DNA of 64,000 nt from Syngnathus acus (Eukaryota > Chordata > Actinopteri > Syngnathiformes > Syngnathidae): assembly GCF_901709675.1 (NCBI RefSeq), contig NC_051089.1, forward strand, positions 13,009,976-13,073,975. The letters are read 5' to 3'. Positions 1 to 11,500 of this stretch are shown piece by piece. The notes beneath the pieces are model-generated. The model was given only the letters and a program-made list of their open reading frames with translations, was not told the DNA's origin and ran no database searches. Position numbers and translations under genes: made by a program. Every line of letters starts with the position of its first letter. Within the stretch, counting starts at the first letter, position 1.

Positions 1-1025
1 CATACAAGGCTAGTATTTGATGGATGTACAAGGCGCTCTTTTATGTCTTTGTAAGGCAGGCTGTAAATTAACTGCAGCGTCTAACTCGTCAAATCAAAAT
101 GATTAAAGCAACCTTGAAAGGAGAACCTATTATGATTTCCGCTATGGTTTAATTTCCTAATAGCGTAAAACAATGATCACACCATGTACTGGATGACAAA
201 GTGATTGCAGTCAAAACCTGAATATGTTCATCGAAAACATAAATGTGCATCCTAAATATTTAACTTTTGTAACCCTTAAACAAACATCACCTAATCAATC
301 AACCAGTTACTGTTAATGTAAGCAGTAACACAACATGAGTGGTGTCTCGGGTGGTCCATCAATATTACAGATCAATGAAGTAGGTCATCTGGAATCCCCC
401 TAACAATGGCAGGAACACTGTTTTCTCCTTGTTAAAGCCCGTGTGCATTCAAAATGATTCTAATGTCGTCATTTTATGGCAGAATTACAGCAGTCCAATA
501 TTGTTTTATGTGATGAGGTAGCAGTGCGTAGAGCTTAGCTGCAGGCAGGGTCTTGACTTGCCAGACAGACAGACAGAGGAAGGTAAAACTTACAAGTCTG
601 GACTGTGACAGCCTGGGGAATGAGGGATACATGAGACTAGAAATAATTCTTGTCACCTGTTAATGCACCGTAAATTGTTTGGCAAAGATCTACAGCAATA
701 GATGTTCCTTTTCCCGTGAGTCATACTAAACCAAGGACTGTGCTGGAACATGTAAGTATCATACGGAAGTGACAAAAACAAATGAAACAAAATGTGGATT
801 AGATAGCAACTGTCTGGTGTTTCTATTTTTTTCTTTTTCATTTTAATTGCAATTTGTCTTCCAACAGCAATGCTATAAATCACACGGACAGCAGAAATCA
901 TTAATAGGATGAAATTATTGAGAAACTGGCTCCAATGTCTGTAACTGGTCACTTGAGGCAATGATGAGACGGCAGACACAACAGGATCTGTAAAGGTGAA
1001 ATCAAGTCTATAGAGAGATAAATAG
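1..1025. other. AT-rich non-coding stretch
   Basis: I see no convincing exon, RNA gene or named repeat here. The short open frames lack a coding-like composition and recognisable domains. Confidence 0.4.
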
Positions 1026-1236
1026 ATGGATAGCTGGATGGATGGATGGATGGATGGATGGATGGATGGATGGATGGATGGATGGATGGATGGATGGATG
1101 GATGGATGCATGGATGGATGGATGGATGGATGGATGGATGGATGGATGGATGGATGGATGGATGGATGGATGGATGGATGGATGCATGGATGCATGGATG
1201 CATGGATGCACGGACGGACGGACGGAGGGACTGACT
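1026..1236. repeat. (GATG)n microsatellite
   Basis: This is a long array of the tetramer GATG/GGAT with a few GCATG interruptions. It decays into GGAC and GACT units on its right side. It is open in several frames on both strands because a pure tetranucleotide array lacks stops; those frames are not genes. The unit matches the tail of the SINE at 3478-3843, so the array may have grown from a SINE tail. Confidence 0.95.
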
Positions 1237-2059
1237 GACTGACAAACAGATGGATCGATGGACCGATGGACTGACGGGTAGATATAGATACAAAGTATAT
1301 GTATGTGTATGTGACAATCTTGTTTGGTGGTGTGTAAATACATATGTGCTGTGACCGCCACATAAACTTAACCTAAATTGATCAAGGGCTATGCTATATA
1401 AAAAAATATCATAAAGAATAGGGAGCCTAATTCATCAATGTTAAAATGCGGTCAAGCTAGACTATTGCAGGAATTGTTGTAGTGACGTGTGCTTTCTGTT
1501 TAGAAGTGTATCAACAGTGCCACCACATGGAAAACCTTGAAAAATAGCTTGCTGGAGACTTCAAATTTTACACATTGCTTCATTCGATACCAACATAAAA
1601 GATTGTGTGAGGTCTTTCATTTAATTGTATATATTTTTTGTCTGACAAAGAACACAGCCCACCAGTGTGATGTAAATGTATTGAATGCAGTGTCAAATCC
1701 ACAGGCAAAGCATTAGGAAAATTAAAGTTTCAGCCATTTTATTAGGCATTTTATGACATCATATAGGCTTATAAATATTAATTCATATTGATTAGTTCAT
1801 TCCTTGTATGCAAGAAAGAGTTGGCGAACAGCAAACAATTACAAAGCCAACAACAAAAGAAACATTTGCCAGGAACTCTCTTCTGTCTGTCTTGTCCCTT
1901 AAGACTTCCATTTCTTCTGAAGGCATACCCAATGCCACATTTGAAGGATGCTACCCTCGATGAACAACAGAGGATACATGGGTGAAATCGGCACCATCTG
2001 TAGCCATAACAGACTCATGTGCAATTCCAAAATGCAGGGAAACGTACAAGGTCAAAGGC
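1237..2059. other. non-coding stretch
   Basis: AT-rich sequence with no exon, RNA gene or repeat that I can name. Confidence 0.4.
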
Positions 2060-2371
2060 TCATCTGGTGCTCCTCCTCAGGCTTTCCAAGGTCTGCAGGA
2101 AGCAACGCTGGGCCTGATCCTCCTCCAAAGTGGAGCAGTCGTCGTCCTCCTCTTCTTTAATGATCCCACACTGTAGGCAGCGGAGGCGAGGTTCACGTTG
2201 TCCTGCCCTGCAGACGCAAGCCGTGGCCAGAGGCTGAGGGAACTCTTCCATCACTAGAGGCAGCAGATGGGCAGGGATCGTATCCATGCGGGTCGCCATG
2301 GTGAACCGATATGCGGACAGCAAGCGTTTGCAAAAGCTGTTATCTCGTAGGGTCGCTGCTGTTGCTTTCAA
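2060..2371 (-). CDS. unrecognised ORF or terminal exon, 103 codons
   Basis: I do not recognise this frame. It looks more like protein than most short ORFs here: a hydrophobic stretch (HLLPLVMEEFPQPLATACVC), then a possible metal-binding pattern of CxC, ten residues, then CxxC (RLRCLQCG), then an acidic run (EEEDDD) and a polar tail ending in RRSTR before TGA. Likely internal starts are the Met at the FTMATRM segment, or an acceptor AG near 2340 if this is the last exon of a minus-strand gene. No upstream partner exon was found in 2372-3477. It lies 3.2 kb beyond the 3' end of hsd17b12 on the same strand. It could be the tail of a neighbouring gene whose other exons are not visible, or chance. 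Confidence 0.25.
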   Translation of the reverse strand: MKATAATLRDNSFCKRLLSAYRFTMATRMDTIPAHLLPLVMEEFPQPLATACVCRAGQREPRLRCLQCGIIKEEEDDDCSTLEEDQAQRCFLQTLESLRRSTR

Positions 2372-3477
2372 TCCTCAGTTTTGTGAGGCCAAAATGATGC
2401 AAGTAAGAAAAAAAAGGATGAATCTGATTGAGTCCAGGATGTGTTATTGGTTGAAAGATGATTCTGTCCCCTTCTCTGAAAATTATGAAAATGGGATTTC
2501 TGGCAGCAATTTTGTGTGCATTTGAGCAAACTGTGTCCACGATTACCAATGAGCATCTCTTTATACACAGCTCTGCAAACCACCCATTTCTTCCTATGGG
2601 CATCCCCCCACGTACAACGCTTCTCTCACTCCTACATCCTCTGTGATGACACATTTCCGGCACTTTCCATCCCAGTGCGCCGGAATCATCTCTCAGAAAC
2701 TGTTGGCATGGGAACCACACAGCAACGCTTGAGACGAATGAAGAAAAAGCAAACGATTTGTATGGACATTGGCAATGACGACGATAAGAAAAAGTCAGGA
2801 ATTACAAAAGTAATTCTAACATCCTAACTAATCAAAGAATCAAGCAGCTGTATTGTAATTCTAAAATGTAATTATGCTGAATTCTAAAAGCAGAGGGTTT
2901 GTGAAAATTATGAAAGGCTAATAAAAAATACAATAAATATACAAAACAACTATGACATTTTAAACCATTAAACAGAGTGTTGATTATTTCCATTTAATGG
3001 ATGGCGTGTGTTTCACAAGTTGTTACGTGCAAATAGTTCCTCCTGTGTGTAGGTGTTAGATGAATACTGTAAGCGGCACAAATATCTGTTGTGACATAAC
3101 TTTGAATGTGATGGAAATTCAAGAATTATGAGTCACAAAAAACATTTGAACACAGTGAAACAGAGCGGCCTTTTATGTGAAATAACAAAAAGAGACAACT
3201 AACTCTCATCTTGTCATAAATTTCAACATACTAATCAACAGCAAATTTGAACAGATATTTTTACCCTGATTTCAAAAATTTCTTTTTTGTTGTTGTTGTA
3301 CATCAGGGTTTTGAGATATTTGTATTTTGCCTTTGACCTATAAAAGCTCGCGCAGTAGTTTCAGACAAAAATCCACCACTTGCTGAACCTAACCCTTAAT
3401 TCATAATTAAATATATTTCTATATTACTATTATTAGTTGTTATTATTAGTGTAGTGTATTATTATTATATATAAAAA
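2372..3477. other. non-coding stretch
   Basis: Nothing recognisable. Several overlapping short frames on both strands (2340-2720) have no family resemblance. Confidence 0.35.
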
Positions 3478-3843
3478 AGGCTTGGCGGCTCGGTGACGCA
3501 CTGGGTAGCACATCCGCCTCACAGTTAGGAGGGTGCGGGTTCGATTCCACCTCCGGCCCTCCCTGTGTGGAGTTTGCATGTTCTCCCCGGGCCCGCGTGG
3601 GTTTTGTCCGGGCACTCTGGTTTCCTCCCACATCCCAAAAACATGCTTGGTAGGCCGATTGAAGACTCCAAATTGTCCCTAGGTGCGAGTGCAAATGGTT
3701 GTTTGTCTCTGTGTGCCCTGCGATTGGCTGGCAACCGGTTCAGGGTGTCCCCCGCCTACTGCCCGATGACGGCTGGGATAGGCTCCAGCACGCTCGCGAC
3801 CCCCGTGGGGACTAAGCGGTTCAGAAAATGGATGGATGGATGA
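3478..3843 (+). mobile_element. tRNA-derived SINE, near full length
   Basis: The head resembles a tRNA gene with RNA polymerase III promoter boxes: an A box (TGACGCACTGG) near 3492 and a B box (GGGTTCGATTCC) near 3537. The body has the familiar teleost SINE segments (TTTGCATGTTCTCC, TTTCCTCCCACATCC, GGCTGGGATAGGCTCCAGC). It ends with a short GGATG repeat tail. The element is in the + orientation. Fragments of what look like related SINEs occur near 22.9, 33.4, 40.9 and 46.3 kb. Confidence 0.85.
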
Positions 3844-5547
3844 AAAAACAAGGCCAGATTTGGGATCAGCCCCCCTTCCCCTAAAAATGCATCTCGAAAA
3901 AGTTACTTGGAAATCTCTGATTTACCAAAACAAAGGGTAAAAACATGACTAGTGTTATTGGTGAATCACTGCAACATTGCATAAGTGAGATGATGATCTA
4001 ATGTTCAAAATAAATGAGCACACGACACATTTGTTGCTTAGGGGGGACCGATAAAAAAAGAGGCAAATGCTCCTCTATAGACAGATGGTTATTTGCAGCA
4101 TGAGTGGGGGAAAAATGTATCAATGGTGTGATTTTCACTCACTGACATCAGACAAGAGTGGTAGACCCATCTAAAAATGTATACGTAGCACTTCATCTTA
4201 CATTGACAGAGTAAACATCTTTTGTGGATGCTTTAAGTCGTCCTGTATTATCTCAATTCCTGGATCTGTGACATTTTAAAGGTCGCACTGCATTTTCAAG
4301 CAGGTTCTTTCAACTACTTTCTCCACAGAGAAAATAACATTCACGCTTGTTATTTGTCAAGCAACAAAACCCATCATATGGTCTCATATTTGTCCTGCCA
4401 GCTGGAGTAAAATCCAGCGATGCCTTTTCCAACTGCTCTATTCCCACAGCAACAAAGCAGGGCCACAAAGAAAATCTGGCAATTTTCTGTAACAAATTAT
4501 AAAACACACACACAAACCACTAGCCTCTTTTTAGGAGTAGACTGTCATACATTTCTGCGCAAATTTACCCAAAACCTTTACAGGATGTTGAGTGTTTTAG
4601 TGTATAAGGAAATTAAAAAAACATGAATCCACTTGACCATTTCACCCAAATATTTTAATATCGGCTTTAAAGCTCACTCAAGTGCATAAGACAATGGTCC
4701 TTTTTTGGACTGTTGCCATGTCGTCAATGCAAGGAGAGACAACATTCAGCATGTGTCTTTGGATGCGGCTTATTTTAATAAGACAGATAGTTTGTGTATC
4801 ATGTAAGTAAAGTGTCTCTGTCCTCACAAAAACGTTTTGATTCAACCAATCAAAAATGTTTACTTTAAAGTGTATATTAGGCTACTTACTGTGGTGTAGC
4901 ACCATATTGCATCAATGTCAGTACTTGAGGAAATTTTTTTTTTTAATCAATCATTTATTTGTATTAGATCTCATTAGATTGTGTACAAGTACCAACATTT
5001 GTTACTTGTTTTCATTGGTTTGTCAGATAAATAAATACAAACCTAAATCAAACATCACATTTCAGGGCAGGAAGCAATCCTAGAGAGTCCGTAAGTAAAG
5101 TGGAAAAATAGCACAGCAAGTTTGAGTCAGTGATAAGAAGCCTATGTGGAGGTCCACATCACAAAAGAAAATAAGTGGCAGAAAAACTCTCCAGATTATT
5201 TTTTCATTTTTAAGTGCTTTGTTAGGAATGTTGAGAATGTCAACATGAAGACATTTCAGTCCAAAATGTGAGTTACAACCTGTCATTATTAAGAGTGTTA
5301 AATATAGAGTTATGTAAGCCAAGATGTAAATTCAAAACTATTTTCAATTGGTTGATTAAAGCTGGAAACTAATAATGCGCAGTGATAGGGCTGCCTTGCA
5401 TTATCTATGACGTGCACTTTCTGAGGGCAAGGGAAAATTGTCTCCCCAGCAACTGTCAGCTTTTCCTCTTCTTGGTCCAAGGTGATGATGATGATGGGAG
5501 TCAGAAGAGGCATGAGCACAGCTGGTCCGCTCCCGGCCGCCACTGAG
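3844..5547. other. intergenic and presumed hsd17b12 3' UTR
   Basis: There is no coding signal. The right part should hold the 3' UTR of the minus-strand hsd17b12 gene. A minus-strand AATAAA (read as tttatt at 4954-4959) lies about 590 bases after its stop codon and is the first obvious poly(A) signal candidate. Confidence 0.4.
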
Positions 5548-8500
5548 CTAGCCCTGCTTCTGCTTCTTGAGGTAACGAGCACGCTGAGACAAAGTCACTC
5601 CCATCATGTGTCTGCTGAGAATACTGGCAGGGAGCAGAGCTGTAGTCACCCAGCCCTGCAGAGAGAAATTACACAGTCAGCTGGTGGCATTTACAAATAA
5701 CAAATTAACATTCATTAATGATTCTCAATCTACAGGAGGAACAACTGCTACAACAAGGGTACCTTTGTGAACGAAACTGTGGGCAAACTAAGACTCCATT
5801 TGTTTTTCCACTCTGGTAATCAATTGTGGGTAAAACAAGACATACTGCTGCTTGGTTGAGCAGATTTAGGTTTTACCTGAACAATTAAGATGCTCTTGGC
5901 TCACATTTGACTGGATTCAATTACTGCTTTAACCTTTTCTTTGCAGAATGAATTATTTTGTAACCCTGATCAAGTGAAACCAACAAATCTGAGACCAATG
6001 AGGCAACAATCCACTATAATAAATGATTAGCGATCCAAATAATTTTGATGATTTAAAATTACATGATCTGTTTACAGTAAAAATATTTAACTTAAAGTCA
6101 AACCAGAGGAAAATTACGTTTGGATCAAGTCTTCTCAATCACATACTGATTTGATGCCTTAAAGTGAATGACATTGGTGGGAGGAAGTACGATAACGATT
6201 TGTTAATTTTTTCAAATTGGCTGTACCATGATGGCATGAGGCAGGTAACCATTGGTTTGCGTCTGGAGACCCACAGTGTTGAGCTCAGCGGCGACATAGC
6301 GCTCCGGACTCGGCTTGTCTAGCGTGGCCCTTCGGATTTTACTCAGCTTGGTTGCCACAAAAAATGGCAGAACACTCTGCAGAAAGGAAATTTTCAGGTT
6401 CATAACAAATTACCAATGTCTTATATCAAATAGGTTTTTATTTATAGTAAACATGAAAACACAACAATAAACAACTAAACAAACCTGGATGATGATCCCT
6501 TTGCTTTTGTACTCAGCTTGCAACCCTCGTGAAAAGAAGTCCACAAATGCCTATAAAACACAAATATAAACGGATTATAAATTATTACACATGGGGATAA
6601 TATTGCTGTTATTGTTGATAATTCATGACATTTTACAAAGGCCGACTGACAGATAAAGTGGTGCATGTCCCCTCTGGTCTAATTATTTTAAAACTTTACT
6701 AGGGGGAGTGTAATTTTGGTCCAGGCCTGCTTTATGAGTTGGTTCAATAATTCTGATGAACAACAGTTGAAAGGCTATGTTTGATTTGCATTGGTTAATT
6801 TTCATTACACAGGGTCCGACATTAAGCCTTTTTGGGTGATGGCCATGACAGTCCCTGATGTAGAACAATACTTAACAAAATTCATAATCATATATGGACG
6901 TTTACCTATGGATGAAATAGTACAGCGTGTAGTTTCATTGGTCAAAATGTACATGAGATAAGATGCCTGATTTAAGTGGACAGCACAAAACCTTTTATTA
7001 TTAGAAAATAAAAGCATGAATGTATTGACTGTATCAATTTATTCAGGAAATTTCTACTGGTGGCCCAGTCGGTCAAGCAACAGCGAAGTGGCCCGAGAGT
7101 CATGTGGTGCACCGGGCCATCAATAATGTCGAGCTGTGTTGCATTTTTATTTTTTTATTACTTTTGTCAGTTTCAAATGATTTCTGTGATCAGTGTTTTT
7201 TTTATTTTTTTTTTTATTACCAGCGGTGTACCAACAAGAAAATAAAATGCAAAATATGCTTTGAACCAGGTTGTGTAATTGATATTTCGAATGTGACCAT
7301 GCTGACGGTTTAATTCATCTACCCATTCCTTTTCTATGCCTCTGATTCTCATGCTTTTAATATGTGGTTAATATCACACCCACGTAACGACAGAGCACGT
7401 ACGTTTCATCCTGTTCTGATCTTAGTCTACATCAAAGAGTAAATCTTTTTCTCATCCTCAGGATAAGTGCGTGTTCTTCTTGTAAGTTATCTTGGAGTTG
7501 AGAAAAACAGGAACAGGACATATCTTGTTAAAAGTCTAGCAGCAAGACATTATAAATACAAGGTTGATTCTTGACTGTTGCTGTTCTGTCAAAAGAAATG
7601 GTGTGAAAACTGGATGTCAAAATGTCTTATGCTCTATGTACAATCCCATCATTAGTTCAAACCCAGGGAGCCTGGAACCTTTCCCAACCGGCTTTGGGTG
7701 ATAATTGGGCAATAATTGCTTCTAATACCTTTTGTGTCATTTTCTCCTGTTGACCTTGGAAGTACCAGGTACTCTTGTACTACCACACAGTACGTATGAT
7801 CCTCCCAATGCTGATAAAACCCCTTACTGTACTCTCTCCTATAGTCATGGAGGCATTAGTATGACTGCACACTGCCATTTTGACTTTTGTTCTTGGTTTA
7901 ATGTAGTTGTAATAAAACATTGTTATATTGAGAATTTAAGCCACTACATTTGAATTTTGCTATAACTGCTTCACCTTGGATGCAGAGTAGACTGTCAGCA
8001 GAGGAACTGGATGCATGCCACTGGCAGAAGAGATGTTGAGGATAGCGCCCTTCTTCCTGAAATCATACAATCAGTTCATGTTATTTAACTTTGAACCATA
8101 AAAAAAAAGTATAAAAAATAATTGATACATGCAACAAACTCTTAAGAAAACAGGGGTCGTGTATGAGGGCTTGGCGATTATGGAAAAAGAATGATTTTAT
8201 TCAACTACCAAAACTCAACAAATCAGCACTACCATCGAAGCCTCACGCCCACTGATCGATGCATATCGAACACTTTATTTTAAACACTATTATTTTCTAG
8301 CTATCATGTGCAATTTAAGCCTAATGCATTTTAATTTTGCTGCATTGCATCTTTCCACACATTAAAACTGAGTAAGAATCTCCCCTATCTCTGTGGTATT
8401 GATTTATCTTAATAAGTTGTTCTATTTTTATTTTGACAAATATTGGGACTTACTGGGATAACCACTGATGAGAAGTTTCAAAAAAACAAAAAACAAAGAC

Positions 8501-11500
8501 GGACTAAGCCAGGAAGTGGGTTTTCATCCGTCTCTGTAATCGGCCCTAACCGGGTCAATTACAGACTGACAGAAACACGGCCGGCTTGTCTTCCATGTGT
8601 AATCCGCCAATACAGACCAAATCTGACATATCACGACGCGCTGCGTGACTCGTGTGGTGTTTGTATGCGGGGGAGTGACTTTACTTGGCTTCAAGTTGAC
8701 AAGAGGAGGAGCACTTTCCTCCGTCAAAGACACGGCCAGTCAATCTGGTAACCGACAGTGGTTGTGTTGGCAGCTAAATGCTATCTCGGCTGCCATTTAA
8801 GCAGTTGTAAACCATTCAACCCACTCAGATGATATCCCCAGCTGGTTAAGAAAGCTGGCTGTCACAGCAGTGTCTTATAAAAGTTTTCAAATAACCCGGA
8901 AGTGCGTCCTGTGAATAGTAAATTAGCTAGTTAAGGAGGTTTAAAGCTTTATGATTGTGTATAATGAAACCTTGGAATTGATTGGGTTTGGATTATGACT
9001 TTGTTTTGTTGTTATGCATTTTTTTCGGACTGACGATTGACAGACCGGTGAAGGACGCCCTATCCAATGACAAGGACGGATGGGGGACAACTATATAATG
9101 AATAAGGATGGCGGAAGGAGGGCAGTCCTGAACGAAGGATGGAGGACGGACCGGCAAAATTTTGTCTGGTCCTTTCTGCGACAACCGTGCACGAGCATCC
9201 TGATTAGTTATTGTTATTTACAAACATGGAAAGGGGTCTGTAGTTTGGGAGCTATCAAACTAAATGCACAAGCCACGGTAAACAACAGCTACAGTGGCAG
9301 ATGTCCATTTGTAAAATTGTTGGCTTGGGCAAAAAAACAAAGATCTCTCACCTCTCAGCCATTTGAGGCAGAACAAGTCTTGTCATCTGGTAGTGTGACA
9401 AAGAGAAAATAAAATGTCAACAAGTGAAAAAATCAGAAATACAAAAACAAGGATCAAAATGTGTTGGAGAAGTGCTTGTCCATTTGTCAGTGCATGTGTG
9501 GGTTGTGTGTGGTGAGACAAATGGGATGAAGACAACAAAAATAGATGTGCAGGTAGTTTGAAGATTCACTAAATGACTGTTAGTGGACGTGTTAAGAGAG
9601 CAGGAGGGTCGTTGCTCTTGGAACAACCAAAAATGAACAAGAGAAATTGAAAATGCTTCAAGTGATTCAGTGAATCCTTTTTGCTTGAGTGTGTTAATGA
9701 TTTCGTGGTGATTTTACTCAAATGTTGGACAGTCACCTCAAAGATAAAGAACAAAGACAGCTGACCAAACAAGCCATAACAAATTATGACTTTTTTCAAA
9801 CAAGATTTGACTTTACAGCACTAACCTGGCACACTGATGTTATGTTGACATTCACCAGCGTGTCAATGAACTGGAAAAAGGATAACAGAGCAAGACATTA
9901 AATGTGTGCATTTGTACATAGAAACGTGGCATCCAGTGCGAATGATACAGAACCGAAGAGAACACACTGAAAATGAATGCTTCATATGCAAATTATGTCT
10001 GCAAAACTTTTGCTTCCATCATAGATGCATTCATGGGCAACTAGAGACTAATGATTGGGACACTAACTTACAGTATCCAGACTGGGGACGCTGAGGAAGA
10101 ATTCTGGGTAAGTATAGGATATTCCAACATTGTTCACTGTTGACATACAAAAAAGATTCAAGATTCAGTCAGTTTTTCCCCAATGCAACCAGAAGGGGGC
10201 AGCAGAAGACTAAAGAGGAAACATTTGCTGGCAACAGAATTCTGGACAAAACATATTCATAAGAGCAGATGTTGATCCAAACTGTTCTAGACGTGAAGGT
10301 CAGATCTTACCCAACACTCCAATCTCCAGTCCTGCAAGTGCATCTTCAATCTTGGAGTAAATGTTGACTGAACTGAAATCTGCTGCAATGGTTTTTGTCT
10401 CCACACCACATTTGCTCTCTGTGGGTATGAATAAGCACGTGCACGTTCAGAACTATAAATGTTAGGGACCACCATCACATTTATACCATGAGCAAGTGCG
10501 CCCAAAAATCTGACTGCTATTCTACAGTATGTGTGAGAATAAATGCATCCAAAGAGAAGCTAAAGAAATAGTTCTTAGTCTATGAGGAAAACTCTCCTAG
10601 AAGAGGCTGGGTAAATTGAAGCGTACATTTTGATGACATTCTGTGAAAACTCTCTTTTGAATGACAGTACTCTATTTAGAACATGTATTTTCATTACTCA
10701 TCTTTACTTTTGGTAAAAGTTGAATTTTTCAAATTCTTTGAATCAGACTATGTGGTCGTAACTAATAAATGCTGTGCAGCCAAAAATGTTTTGTTGCATT
10801 CCCCTGATTGAAATGTAAATGTATGTATTCCATTGGTAAATGAAACTGGATACTGCTGGGAAAAATATTAGTTGATCATGAGAAGAAATAAAAATATAAA
10901 TTCATTTAATTTTTAGGAATATAAATGACTGGAGGTTTTATGACCTTACCAATTGCTTTTGAAACTTCATCCAGCTTCTCTTGAGAACGACTAATCAGCA
11001 CAATGGAGAAGCCCCTCCGTGCCAGCTAAGAAAAGTACAGCATAAAAATTAGGCCTGTGGAAATTATACTACACATAGCATATATGTGTGTGTGTGCGTG
11101 CGTGTGTGTGTATACCTCCTCTGCATAGGCTTTGCCGATACCATCTGTTGCTCCCGTCACAACTGAGAACAAAAATAATAATGTGACTTAGAAGACCTCA
11201 TTTCAAATCATTTTGTAAAGTCACATAACATGGAAAGAATGTACTCAATCTACAATAAAACTGCTCTTGGACATTATATTACAATAAAGCAGAGAATGAA
11301 ACAGAGCCCATGTAATCTACCATTTTAATAACACAGTGCATTTTAGCGAGACATACGTACGTGTTTAATTTTACTTGCCTCTAGCAGCGTTCTAGATTCT
11401 ACTGAGTAGCAATTCACTTTTAGGATGAGAGAAATAAACATACTGTACATTGAATTTATGCCATGTAAAAGGATCCCACAGCTATTGTCTACTTTCAAGC

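Noticed and set aside
653-1363. Long open frames (HPSI- and DGWM-type repeats) on both strands
   Set aside because: They are products of the GATG microsatellite, which lacks stop codons in several frames.
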